From positions 1-21,099 of the forward strand of contig NZ_CALDGS010000127.1 in assembly GCF_937941905.1 (NCBI RefSeq): a DNA stretch of 21,099 nt. The letters run 5' to 3'. This document shows positions 1 through 6,361 of the stretch, one piece after another; the stretch's first letter is position 1; each line of letters starts with the position of its first letter. The notes under the pieces were generated by a model. That model searched no databases, was not told the origin of the DNA, and was given only the letters and a program-made list of their open reading frames with translations. The DNA comes from an uncultured Mycolicibacterium sp. GTDB taxonomy: Bacteria; Actinomycetota; Actinomycetes; Mycobacteriales; Mycobacteriaceae. The position numbers were made by a program, and so were the translations under genes.

Positions 1-20
1 CCTAGTGCCCGCCGCGCTCC

Positions 21-132
21 CCGCGCGGCTTCGACGCGCAAACGTCCCGCCCGCGCGGCTTCGACGCGCAAATACCTCCCCCGCGCGGCTTCGACGCGCA
101 AATACCTCCCCCGCGCGGCTTCGACGCAAACG
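21..132. repeat. Four tandem 30-bp direct repeats, hairpin-forming
   Basis: A core beginning CCGCGCGGCTTCGACGCG and continuing into CAAA recurs at 21, 51, 81 and 111, exactly 30 bp apart. Units 2 and 3 (51-80, 81-110) are identical over the full 30 bp. Unit 1 differs in its tail. Unit 4 has lost two bases within the core and then diverges. Each unit can form a 5-bp stem (GCGCG/CGCGC, for example 23-27 with 35-39) around a 7-base loop. Because 30 is a multiple of three, the repeats leave the upstream reading frame of the first lipoprotein open, giving a misleading N-terminal extension. The array ends about 40 bp before that gene. No function is known to me. Confidence 0.9.
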
Positions 133-169
133 TCCCCGAGCGCGGAAAACACTGTGGTATCAACACCGC

Positions 170-829
170 GTGCGCCTTCCGATGGCCTGCGCCGCGGTGG
201 TCGTCGGGCTCGCGGTCGGCTGCGGCCAACCGGCCGAACCCGGCCCGCCCGCCCCGCAGCCGCCCGCGGCCGACATCGCCCGTCCCATCGACCCGGCCCG
301 AATCACGCGGGCCCGCAGCGCCGTTCCGCCCGGATACGAGTTCGCCCCGTTGCCCGCCGATCCCGCGCCGGCCGCGCTGTGGGGGCTGGGGCCGGGATGG
401 TCGGCCGATCCGCCGCAGTGCGCCGGGCTCGTCACCGCACCCGGCGCGGGCGCCCGCGGCTGGTCGGCCTCCGGCCCGGGCGGGATCGTCTACGCCGTGG
501 TCACCCCGGCCTCCGCCGCGGCGGACCCGGTGCTGCGGGACGAGTGCGCGCAGTGGGCGGTCGCCTCGGCGCGCACCACCGGCACCGTCACCCGCATCGA
601 CACCCCGGCGGTGCCCGGCGCCGACAGCTACGGGATGGCCGCCACGCTGACCACCGTCGTGGAGGGCGGCACCGAAACCCGCGCGGAGGCCGCCACCGTG
701 CTCGCCCACGCCGACGGGTACCTGGTCGCGGTGACGGTGGTGGCCGACCCCGGGATGCCCGAACCCCCGCTGGGGCCGGCGTTCGCGGCGGGTCTGCTCA
801 CCGAAACCGTGGCGGTACTGCGGGGTTGA
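170..829 (+). CDS. Secreted lipoprotein, DUF5642-like
   Basis: Predicted exported lipoprotein of 219 aa. From GTG at 170 the N-terminus is short, with Arg2, then a hydrophobic run (about residues 5-17) and a lipobox ending AVGC at Cys18, followed by a Pro/Ala-rich linker. An ATG at 182 is an alternative start. I prefer 170 because TATCAA (158-163) lies six bases upstream, as in leaderless mycobacterial genes, although its last base is not the usual T. The mature domain resembles the next protein: a PPQC motif, an Ile-Asp-Thr-Pro then Val-Pro motif, and a conserved C-terminal beta-strand region. The two look like tandem paralogs. The longer open frame back to position 5 reads through the tandem repeats and is not credible. 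The domain name is from memory and no enzymatic function can be proposed. Confidence 0.8.
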   Translation: MRLPMACAAVVVGLAVGCGQPAEPGPPAPQPPAADIARPIDPARITRARSAVPPGYEFAPLPADPAPAALWGLGPGWSADPPQCAGLVTAPGAGARGWSASGPGGIVYAVVTPASAAADPVLRDECAQWAVASARTTGTVTRIDTPAVPGADSYGMAATLTTVVEGGTETRAEAATVLAHADGYLVAVTVVADPGMPEPPLGPAFAAGLLTETVAVLRG

Positions 830-844
830 CCGGCCCGGGCTGGG

Positions 845-850
845 TAGATT
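845..850 (+). promoter_or_regulatory. -10 element TAGATT of the second lipoprotein gene
   Basis: TAGATT lies eight bases before ATG 859 in the 29-bp gap after the first lipoprotein. The second gene therefore probably has its own, near-leaderless, promoter. Inferred from the TANNNT consensus only. Confidence 0.4.
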
Positions 851-858
851 GGCGGGCG

Positions 859-1542
859 ATGGACACCGCAAGGGCACTGATCGCCGTCACCGCCTGCGCC
901 GGACTGCTGGCCGGCTGCTCGCAGCAGGACGAGCAGGACGCCGCCCCGCAGCCCGACATCGGCCGGGTGCTGGAGCTGAAATCCGAGTTCGGCCCGGAGT
1001 TCAAGGTCAACGAAGTGGCCAAGTCGGGCATCGACCCGGCGATGCTGCGCCAGCAGCAGACCCCCAAGGGGGTCACCTTCGAGCCGCCGGACTGCGCGAA
1101 GCTCGCCGAGAACCAGCTGTTCCCGCCGGGTATGCAGGGCAACATGGCCGCGGTCACCGCCGAGGGCGAGGGCAACCGGTTCATCGTCATCGCGGTGGAG
1201 ACCTCGGATCCGGTGACGCTGCCCGATCCGGGTGAGCAGTGCCGTCGGGTGACGTTCACCGGCGGGCCGGTGAAGGGCACGATCGAGATCGTCGACACCC
1301 CGCCCGTCCCGGACGCCCGCACGCTGGGCAGCCACCGCACGGTGGAGGTGACGCTGGGCGGCAAGCCGACCAGCGGCGAGCTCTACAGCTACGTCGCGGC
1401 GTTCGGCGACTACTTGGTCGTCGTCACCGCCAACCCGCTGATCAAACCCAACGAGCCGGTGCCACCGATCAACGACGAGCGGGCGCGCAACCTGCTGGTC
1501 GCCGCGGTGAAGGCGGTGCGCGGCGAGCAGTCGGAGCAGTAA
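859..1542 (+). CDS. Secreted lipoprotein, DUF5642-like (tandem paralog)
   Basis: Predicted lipoprotein of 227 aa. It starts at ATG 859 with a short basic N-region (Arg5), a hydrophobic stretch and a good lipobox LLAGC with Cys20. The mature part carries a PPDC motif near residue 75, a second Cys in a GEQC segment, an IVDTPPVP motif and a C-terminal YLVVVTAN strand. The preceding lipoprotein has the same order of motifs, so the pair probably arose by duplication. By position it corresponds to Rv0999 of M. tuberculosis, as far as I recall. It is exported to the cell envelope and its biochemical role is unknown. It ends only four bases before the convergent AlkB-like gene, leaving no room for a terminator. 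Confidence 0.85.
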   Translation: MDTARALIAVTACAGLLAGCSQQDEQDAAPQPDIGRVLELKSEFGPEFKVNEVAKSGIDPAMLRQQQTPKGVTFEPPDCAKLAENQLFPPGMQGNMAAVTAEGEGNRFIVIAVETSDPVTLPDPGEQCRRVTFTGGPVKGTIEIVDTPPVPDARTLGSHRTVEVTLGGKPTSGELYSYVAAFGDYLVVVTANPLIKPNEPVPPINDERARNLLVAAVKAVRGEQSEQ

Positions 1543-1546
1543 CGCC

Positions 1547-2143
1547 TCAGCGCACCCCTCGCGGCCGGAACTGGATGGAGATCCGCGGCCCGGTCGGCCG
1601 GGTGGTCTTGGGCACGCAGTGCTCCCAGGTGCGCTGGCAGGACCCGCCCATCACCAGCAGGTCGCCGTGGTTGAGCGGGAACCGCAGGCTCTGCCCGCCG
1701 CCGCGCGGGCGCAACGCCAGCACCCGGGTGGCGCCCAGGCTGACGATCGCGACCATGGTGTCCTCGGTGCGGCTGCGGCCGATGGTGTCGCCGTGCCAGG
1801 CCACGCTGTCGTTGCCGTCGCGGTAGTAGGCCAGCCCGGCGGTGACGAACGGCTCACCGAGCTCGCGGCCGTAGGTGTCGTTGAGCCGGCGGCGGATCTG
1901 CTTGAGCCGCGGATGCGGCGCCGGCTCGTTGACCAGGTCGTGGAAGCTCACCAGGCGCGGCACGTCGACCACCCGGTCGTACATCTGCCGCCGCTCCGAT
2001 CGCCACGGGATGACCGTGACCAGCTCGTCGAACAGCGAATCGGGGTCATGGAGCCAGCCGGCGCGCACCTCGACCCAGGCACCGTCGCTGAGCGGGCGCC
2101 GCTCGGCGTGCTCGAACAGCGTGCCCTGCACTGCGAGCTGCAT
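1547..2143 (-). CDS. AlkB-like Fe(II)/2-oxoglutarate-dependent dioxygenase
   Basis: A 198-aa protein of the AlkB family, which oxidatively removes alkyl groups from nucleic acid bases using Fe(II), O2 and 2-oxoglutarate. The iron triad is visible as His117-x-Asp119 (in WHGD) and His175 (in WEHCVPK). The 2-oxoglutarate-binding arginines are Arg187 and Arg193, in the RxxxxxR arrangement PRISIQFR. The segment around residues 103-119 (Gly-Leu-Ala-Tyr-Tyr-Arg-Asp) matches the usual nucleotide-recognition region. The length is right for a single-domain AlkB homolog. It corresponds to Rv1000c in the conserved mycobacterial order. The start is ATG 2143 with TAAAAT seven bases upstream. Substrate (DNA or RNA, which lesion) cannot be told from sequence. 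Confidence 0.92.
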   Translation of the reverse strand: MQLAVQGTLFEHAERRPLSDGAWVEVRAGWLHDPDSLFDELVTVIPWRSERRQMYDRVVDVPRLVSFHDLVNEPAPHPRLKQIRRRLNDTYGRELGEPFVTAGLAYYRDGNDSVAWHGDTIGRSRTEDTMVAIVSLGATRVLALRPRGGGQSLRFPLNHGDLLVMGGSCQRTWEHCVPKTTRPTGPRISIQFRPRGVR

Positions 2144-2150
2144 GGCCCCG

Positions 2151-2156
2151 ATTTTA
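2151..2156 (-). promoter_or_regulatory. -10 element TAAAAT of the AlkB-like gene (leaderless)
   Basis: On the minus strand TAAAAT is followed by seven bases and then ATG 2143, so transcription should begin at or next to the start codon. It lies in the 33-bp gap between soxR and the AlkB-like gene. The AlkB-like gene therefore has its own promoter, though read-through from soxR is also possible. Confidence 0.55.
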
Positions 2157-2176
2157 TCGCACGGGTGTTCGAAACG

Positions 2177-2608
2177 TCACAACCTGGCGGGGCCCGGACC
2201 CTCCTGGGCGAGTACGTCGTCGGGGTTGGTCAGCGCGCAGGTCTTCAGGCTCAGGCAGCCGCAGCCGATGCACTCGGCGAGGTTGTCGCGCAGCCGCTGC
2301 AGATGCGTGATCCGCTCGTCGAGGTCGGCCCGCCAGGTCGACGAGAGCCGCGCCCAGTCCCGGCTGGTGGGCACCCGGTCGGTGGGCAGGGTGGCCAGCG
2401 CCTCGCGGATCCGGGCCAGCGGGATGCCCAGCCGCTGCGACATCCGGATGAACGCCACCCGGCGCAGCGTCTCGCGCGGGTAGCGGCGCTGGTTGCCCGT
2501 GGTGCGGCGGCTGGTGATCAGGCCCTGCCGCTCGTAGAAGTGCAGTGCGGACACGTTGACCCCGCTGCGGCGGGCCAATTCGCCGGGCGTGAGCTCGTGC
2601 GAATCCAT
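2177..2608 (-). CDS. soxR: SoxR-type redox-sensing MerR-family regulator
   Basis: A 143-aa MerR-family transcription factor. The N-terminal winged-helix DNA-binding domain covers about residues 5-75 (TPGELARRSGVNVSALHFYERQGL, then RRYPRETLRR). A dimerization helix follows at about 80-110. The C-terminal cluster Cys113-x2-Cys116-x-Cys118-x5-Cys124 is the SoxR [2Fe-2S] ligand pattern. SoxR proteins sense redox-cycling compounds or superoxide through this cluster. In actinobacteria they often control a few efflux or oxidoreductase genes rather than soxS. It diverges from arcA with a 58-bp gap and lies upstream of the AlkB-like gene on the same strand. The start is ATG 2608, six bases after a TATGGT -10 element. 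A SoxR-box-like palindrome overlaps that promoter, suggesting self-regulation. Confidence 0.92.
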   Translation of the reverse strand: MDSHELTPGELARRSGVNVSALHFYERQGLITSRRTTGNQRRYPRETLRRVAFIRMSQRLGIPLARIREALATLPTDRVPTSRDWARLSSTWRADLDERITHLQRLRDNLAECIGCGCLSLKTCALTNPDDVLAQEGPGPARL

Positions 2609-2610
2609 GT

Positions 2611-2626
2611 CTGAACCATAGTTGAG
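2611..2626. promoter_or_regulatory. Candidate SoxR box overlapping the soxR -10 element
   Basis: CTGAACCATAGTTGAG is an imperfect 16-bp palindrome. Read on the minus strand, CTCAA-N6-TTCAG differs from the enterobacterial SoxR box core CTCAA-N6-TTGAG at one arm position and keeps its spacing. It begins two bases upstream of the soxR start codon and contains the minus-strand hexamer TATGGT (2615-2620), which sits six bases before ATG 2608. Classical SoxR sites lie between -35 and -10. This one covers the -10, which would suit repression rather than activation. Confidence 0.5.
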
Positions 2627-2653
2627 CTCCCGGGTTTCGGGGCGCGCCGGCGT

Positions 2654-2659
2654 TACCGT
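2654..2659 (+). promoter_or_regulatory. -10 element TACCGT of arcA (leaderless)
   Basis: TACCGT followed by seven bases and GTG 2667. No Shine-Dalgarno sequence precedes the start. The spacing supports a leaderless arcA transcript and the choice of GTG 2667. Confidence 0.5.
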
Positions 2660-2666
2660 GCTAGGT

Positions 2667-3878
2667 GTGACTGCCTCCGGTGCACTGGGCGTGACCTCCG
2701 AGGTGGGCCGGCTGCGGACCGTCATCCTGCACCGGCCCGGTCCCGAGCTGCGACGCCTGACCCCGCGCAACAACGACGCACTGCTCTTCGACGGCCTGCC
2801 CTGGGTGGCCCGGGCGCAGGAGGAGCACGACGCCTTCGCCGAACTGCTGCGCTCGCGCGGGGTGGAGGTGCTGCTGCTCGGCGAGCTGCTCACCGAGGCG
2901 CTCGCGCACAGCGGGGCGGCCCGCATGCACGGCATCGGTGCGGCGGTCGACGCGCGCCGGCTCGGACTGCCGTTGGCCCAGGAGCTCTCGGCGTATCTGC
3001 GCACGCTGGAGCCGGCCGCGCTGGCGCGGGTGCTGATGGCCGGGATGACCTTCGACGAGCTGCCGTTCTCCGGGGAGCTCTCGCTGGTGCGGCGCATGCA
3101 CCACGGCAACGACTTCGTCATCGACCCGCTGCCGAACCTGCTGTTCACCCGGGACTCGTCGTTCTGGATCGGCCCGCGGGTGGCGATCACCTCGCTGGCG
3201 CTGCCGGCGCGGGTGCGCGAGACCTCGCTGACCGACGTGATCTACGCGCACCACCCGCGGTTCCTCGGGGTGCGGCGGGCCTACGAGTCGCGCTCGGCCC
3301 CGGTGGAGGGCGGCGACGTGCTGCTGCTCGCGCCCGGGGTGGTGGCCGTCGGGGTGGGGGAGCGCACCACCCCGGCCGGCGCGGAGGCGTTGGCGCGCAG
3401 CCTGTTCGACGACGACCTGGCGCACACCGTGCTGGCCGTGCCGATCGCCCAGGAGCGCGCCCAGATGCACCTGGACACGGTGTGCACCATGGTCGACGTG
3501 GACGCGGTGGTGATGTACCCGAATGTGGTGGACACGTTGGCCGCGTTCACGATTCGGCGCAACGGCGAGGGCGGGGTGCAGATCGAGGAGGCCCGGCCGT
3601 TCCTGTCGGCCGCCGCCGACGCGATGGGCATCGACCGGTTGCGGGTGATCCCCACCGGGCTCGACCCGGTGGTCGCCGAGCGGGAGCAGTGGGACGACGG
3701 CAACAACACCCTGGCGCTGGCGCCCGGTGTGGTGGTGGCCTACGAGCGCAACACCGAAACCAATGCGCGCCTTGAGGATGCGGGCATCGAGGTGCTGCGC
3801 ATCGCGGCCTCGGAGCTGGGTACCGGCCGCGGCGGCCCGCGCTGCATGTCCTGCCCCGCCGCCCGCGACCCGATCTAG
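2667..3878 (+). CDS. arcA: Arginine deiminase
   Basis: Cytoplasmic enzyme of 403 aa that hydrolyses L-arginine to L-citrulline and ammonia, the first step of the arginine deiminase pathway. Family signatures are in order: PNLLFTRD (substrate-binding Asp), EGGD, MHLDTVCTMVD (catalytic His and Asp), DGNNTLAL, and the terminal MSCP containing the nucleophile, Cys396. The sequence is very close to what I recall of M. tuberculosis Rv1001. The open frame extends upstream to TTG 2622, but homology and the TACCGT -10 element support GTG 2667. No arcB (ornithine carbamoyltransferase) or arcC (carbamate kinase) lies nearby, so a complete ADI operon is not present here. Downstream pmt is convergent after a 70-bp gap. 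Confidence 0.96.
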   Translation: MTASGALGVTSEVGRLRTVILHRPGPELRRLTPRNNDALLFDGLPWVARAQEEHDAFAELLRSRGVEVLLLGELLTEALAHSGAARMHGIGAAVDARRLGLPLAQELSAYLRTLEPAALARVLMAGMTFDELPFSGELSLVRRMHHGNDFVIDPLPNLLFTRDSSFWIGPRVAITSLALPARVRETSLTDVIYAHHPRFLGVRRAYESRSAPVEGGDVLLLAPGVVAVGVGERTTPAGAEALARSLFDDDLAHTVLAVPIAQERAQMHLDTVCTMVDVDAVVMYPNVVDTLAAFTIRRNGEGGVQIEEARPFLSAAADAMGIDRLRVIPTGLDPVVAEREQWDDGNNTLALAPGVVVAYERNTETNARLEDAGIEVLRIAASELGTGRGGPRCMSCPAARDPI

Positions 3879-3948
3879 CCCGCGGCCTCGGATTCCACGA
3901 TCGCCTCCATGGGCCGATCCTGCGGGACGTCGGTGCCCCGGCCGGGGG

Positions 3949-5499
3949 TCAGCGCCAGCTGGGCAGCCACATCTGCCAGTTCCAGGTGGTGGGCGAGATG
4001 GGCAGCCCGGTCAGGATCGGGTAGAGCCAGGCGAAGTTCGTGATCACCAGCGCCACATAGCAACTCACCACCACCAGGCCCAGGGTGCGGCGTTCCGGGT
4101 TGCGGGTGGGCTGGTAGAGGATGTCGCCGCAGATCAGCGCCAGCATCAGCACCAGGAAGGGCGCCATGGTGGTGGCGTAGAAGAAGTACATCTGCCGGTC
4201 GATGCCGACGAACCAGGGCAGGAATCCGGCGGCGTAGCCGACCAGTGCGGCGGCGTAGCGCCAGTCGCGGCGCACCACCGCCCGCCACAGCGCCCAACCC
4301 AGCACCGGCACCGCGAGGAACCACATCGCCGGGGTGCCGACGAGCATCACCGCCTTGACGCAGGACACCTCGCCGCAGCCCGGCACGTTCTGGTTGTCGA
4401 TGGCGTACAGCACCGGCCGCAGCGACATCGGCCAGGTCCACGGCTTGGACTCCCACGGGTGGTGGTTGCCGGCGGCGTTGGTCAGCCCGGAGTGGAACCG
4501 GAACGCCCCGGCGGTGTAGTACCACAGCGAGCGCAGCGCGTCGGGCACCGGCAGGATGCCCTGCTCGCCGATGCCGCGGCCGGCCGCGTACCGGTTGATC
4601 GCGGTCTCGGAGGCGAACCACGGCGCGTACGACGCCAGGTACACCCCGAGCGGGATCAGCCCGAACGCCCACGCCGCCGGGCCGACGTCGCGGCGCAGCA
4701 CGCCCAGCCAGGGCCGGCGCACCCGGTACTGGCGACGCGCGACCGCGTCGAACGCCAGCGTCATCAGCCCGAAGAACACCACGAAGTACAGCCCCGACCA
4801 CTTGGTGGCGCAGGCCAGCCCGAGCAGCACCCCGGCGCCGAACCGCCACCAGCGCACCCCCAGCCGCGGCCCCCACGGGGTCTGGTTGATACGGCCCTCG
4901 GTCAGCGCGATGTGCATGCGCTCGCGCACCTGGTCGCGGTCGACGATCAGGCAGCCGAAGGCGGCCACCACGAAGAACGTCAGGAACACGTCGAGCAGCG
5001 CGGTGCGCGACGACACGAAGCTCACCCCGTCGGCGATGAGCAGCAGGCCCGCGATCCCGCCGACCAGCGTGGAGCGGCTGATCCGGCGCGCGATGCGGGC
5101 GATCAGCGCCACCATGAGCACACCGCACACCGCCCCGGAGAACCGCCAGCCCAGGCCGGTGTAGCCGAACAGCGCCTCGCCGATCGCGATCATCTGCTTG
5201 CCCACCGGCGGGTGCACCACCAACCCGTAGCCCGGGTTGTCCTCGATGCCGCCGTTGTGCAGCATCTGCCAGGCCTGCGGCGCGTAGTGCTTCTCGTCGA
5301 AGATCGGGGTGCCGGCGTCGGTGGGCGAACCCAGGTTCAGAAACCGGGTCACCGCCGCCAGCGCGGTGATCACCACCGTCATGATCCAGCCCTGCAGCCG
5401 GTCGGTGGGCCCGAAGTCCGGCGGTGGCACCGTCGGCCCCGGGCTGATCACCGGCACCGGGCGGCCGCCGGCCGGGGCGTCGGTGGCGGGGGCGGTCAT
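3949..5499 (-). CDS. pmt: Polyprenyl-phosphomannose-dependent protein O-mannosyltransferase
   Basis: Integral membrane glycosyltransferase (GT39/PMT family) of 516 aa. It transfers mannose from polyprenol-phosphomannose to Ser/Thr of proteins as they are exported through Sec. After a Pro-rich cytoplasmic N-terminus comes a first membrane segment (about 38-54). The extracytoplasmic loop that follows has the acidic pair Asp68-Glu69 in FDEKHYAP, the family's catalytic Asp-Glu motif. The rest has many hydrophobic segments and the HPPVGK and TKWSGLY motifs typical of bacterial PMTs. It corresponds to Rv1002c. The start is ATG 5499, only 25 bp from divergent rsmI, with a TACGAT -10 element eight bases upstream. 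The lipoproteins and RpfB in this window are plausible substrates, but that is inference only. Confidence 0.95.
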   Translation of the reverse strand: MTAPATDAPAGGRPVPVISPGPTVPPPDFGPTDRLQGWIMTVVITALAAVTRFLNLGSPTDAGTPIFDEKHYAPQAWQMLHNGGIEDNPGYGLVVHPPVGKQMIAIGEALFGYTGLGWRFSGAVCGVLMVALIARIARRISRSTLVGGIAGLLLIADGVSFVSSRTALLDVFLTFFVVAAFGCLIVDRDQVRERMHIALTEGRINQTPWGPRLGVRWWRFGAGVLLGLACATKWSGLYFVVFFGLMTLAFDAVARRQYRVRRPWLGVLRRDVGPAAWAFGLIPLGVYLASYAPWFASETAINRYAAGRGIGEQGILPVPDALRSLWYYTAGAFRFHSGLTNAAGNHHPWESKPWTWPMSLRPVLYAIDNQNVPGCGEVSCVKAVMLVGTPAMWFLAVPVLGWALWRAVVRRDWRYAAALVGYAAGFLPWFVGIDRQMYFFYATTMAPFLVLMLALICGDILYQPTRNPERRTLGLVVVSCYVALVITNFAWLYPILTGLPISPTTWNWQMWLPSWR

Positions 5500-5507
5500 G
5501 ATTCCAG

Positions 5508-5517
5508 ATCGTAGGCT
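5508..5517. promoter_or_regulatory. Overlapping divergent -10 elements of pmt and rsmI
   Basis: The pmt/rsmI intergenic region is only 25 bp (5500-5524). On the plus strand TAGGCT (5512-5517) lies seven bases before ATG 5525 of rsmI. On the minus strand TACGAT (5508-5513) lies eight bases before ATG 5499 of pmt. The two hexamers share bases 5512-5513, so RNA polymerase cannot open both at once. Both mRNAs would be leaderless. Confidence 0.55.
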
Positions 5518-5524
5518 GGCTGCC

Positions 5525-6361
5525 ATGGCCCCCGGACGACTGTTCATCGGCGCCACCCCGCTCGGGCAGCCCGGCGACGCCTCGGCGCGGCTGGTGCAGG
5601 CGCTGGCCACCGCCGACGTCGTCGCCGCCGAGGACACCCGGCGCATCCGCACCCTGGCCCGGGCGCTGGAGGTCACCCCGGCCGGCCGGCTGGTCAGCCT
5701 CTACGACCAGAACGAGGCCGCCCGGGTGCCGGGGCTGGTCCGCGAGATCGCCGACGGGGCGACGGTGCTGCTGGTCAGCGACGCCGGCATGCCGCTGATC
5801 AGCGACCCCGGCTACAAGCTGGTGACCGCCTGCATCGAGGCCGGATTGCCGGTGGGCTGCCTGCCCGGGCCGAGCGCGGTGATCACCGCGCTGGCCGTGT
5901 CCGGCCTGCCCAGCGACCGGTTCTGCTTCGAGGGTTTCGCGCCGCGCCGCCCGGCCGCCCGCGCCCAGTGGCTCGACGCCCTGGCCGCCGAGCCGCGCAC
6001 CTGCGTGTTCTTCGAGTCGCCGCGCCGGCTGGCCGAGACCCTGGCCGACGCCGCGGCCCGGCTCGGGGCCGACCGGCGGGCGGTGGTGTGCCGCGAGCTG
6101 ACCAAGACCCACGAGGAGGTGCGCCGCGGCACGCTGGGCGAGCTGGCCGAGTGGGCCGCCGGCGGGGTGCTCGGCGAGATCACCGTGGTGCTGGCCGGGG
6201 CCGAGCCGAAGGCCGATCTGGACACCCTGGTCGCGCAGGTCAACGCGCTCGTCGACGCGGGGGAGCGGATCAAGGACGCCTGCGCGCAGGTGGTCGCCGC
6301 CCACCCGGGGGCGCCGTCACGGCGTGAGCTGTACGACGCCGTCCTGCGGTCGCGCGGCTAA
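5525..6361 (+). CDS. rsmI: 16S rRNA (cytidine-1402-2'-O)-methyltransferase
   Basis: SAM-dependent tetrapyrrole-methylase-fold enzyme of 278 aa. It 2'-O-methylates C1402 of 16S rRNA in the decoding centre. Visible family motifs are the N-terminal strand plus GATPLGQPGD, AEDTRR, the SAM-site motif SDAGMPLISDPGY, LPGPSAVITAL, and FEGFAPRR. A C-terminal helical tail ends with a PSRRELYDAVL segment. Length and order match Rv1003. ATG 5525 is chosen because it begins the conserved domain and has a TAGGCT -10 element seven bases upstream. Its 3' end overlaps convergent pabB by 45 bp. The Rv1004c gene I recall at this place in M. tuberculosis is absent. Confidence 0.95.
   Translation: MAPGRLFIGATPLGQPGDASARLVQALATADVVAAEDTRRIRTLARALEVTPAGRLVSLYDQNEAARVPGLVREIADGATVLLVSDAGMPLISDPGYKLVTACIEAGLPVGCLPGPSAVITALAVSGLPSDRFCFEGFAPRRPAARAQWLDALAAEPRTCVFFESPRRLAETLADAAARLGADRRAVVCRELTKTHEEVRRGTLGELAEWAAGGVLGEITVVLAGAEPKADLDTLVAQVNALVDAGERIKDACAQVVAAHPGAPSRRELYDAVLRSRG

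Noticed and set aside
21..132. CRISPR-like array of regularly spaced repeats
   Set aside because: The repeats are directly adjacent with no unique spacers, only four units exist, and no cas genes are present.
5..169. N-terminal extension of the first lipoprotein encoding repeated PARLRRAN segments
   Set aside because: The frame is open only because the DNA repeat period is a multiple of three. A signal peptide with lipobox begins at 170 or 182.
2622..2666. TTG 2622 as arcA start
   Set aside because: The extra residues lack homology to the arginine deiminase N-terminus, and the TACCGT -10 element lies within this stretch, placing the transcription start at GTG 2667.
3879..3948. Intrinsic terminator between arcA and pmt
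   Set aside because: Only a weak 5-bp stem (GATCG 3899-3903 with CGATC 3915-3919, 11-base loop) is present and no T-tract follows on either strand.
3727..5514. 595-codon open frame on the plus strand
   Set aside because: It is antisense to pmt, has low-complexity His/Arg/Pro/Gln composition, and no recognisable domain.
5309..5524. Longer rsmI start upstream of 5525
   Set aside because: It would overlap pmt in antisense, and the methylase domain begins immediately after ATG 5525.
3875..6304. 809-codon open frame on the minus strand
   Set aside because: It is a high-GC shadow of pmt and antisense of rsmI. Its translation is Arg/Gly/Ala-rich without domains, while both real genes have clear motifs.
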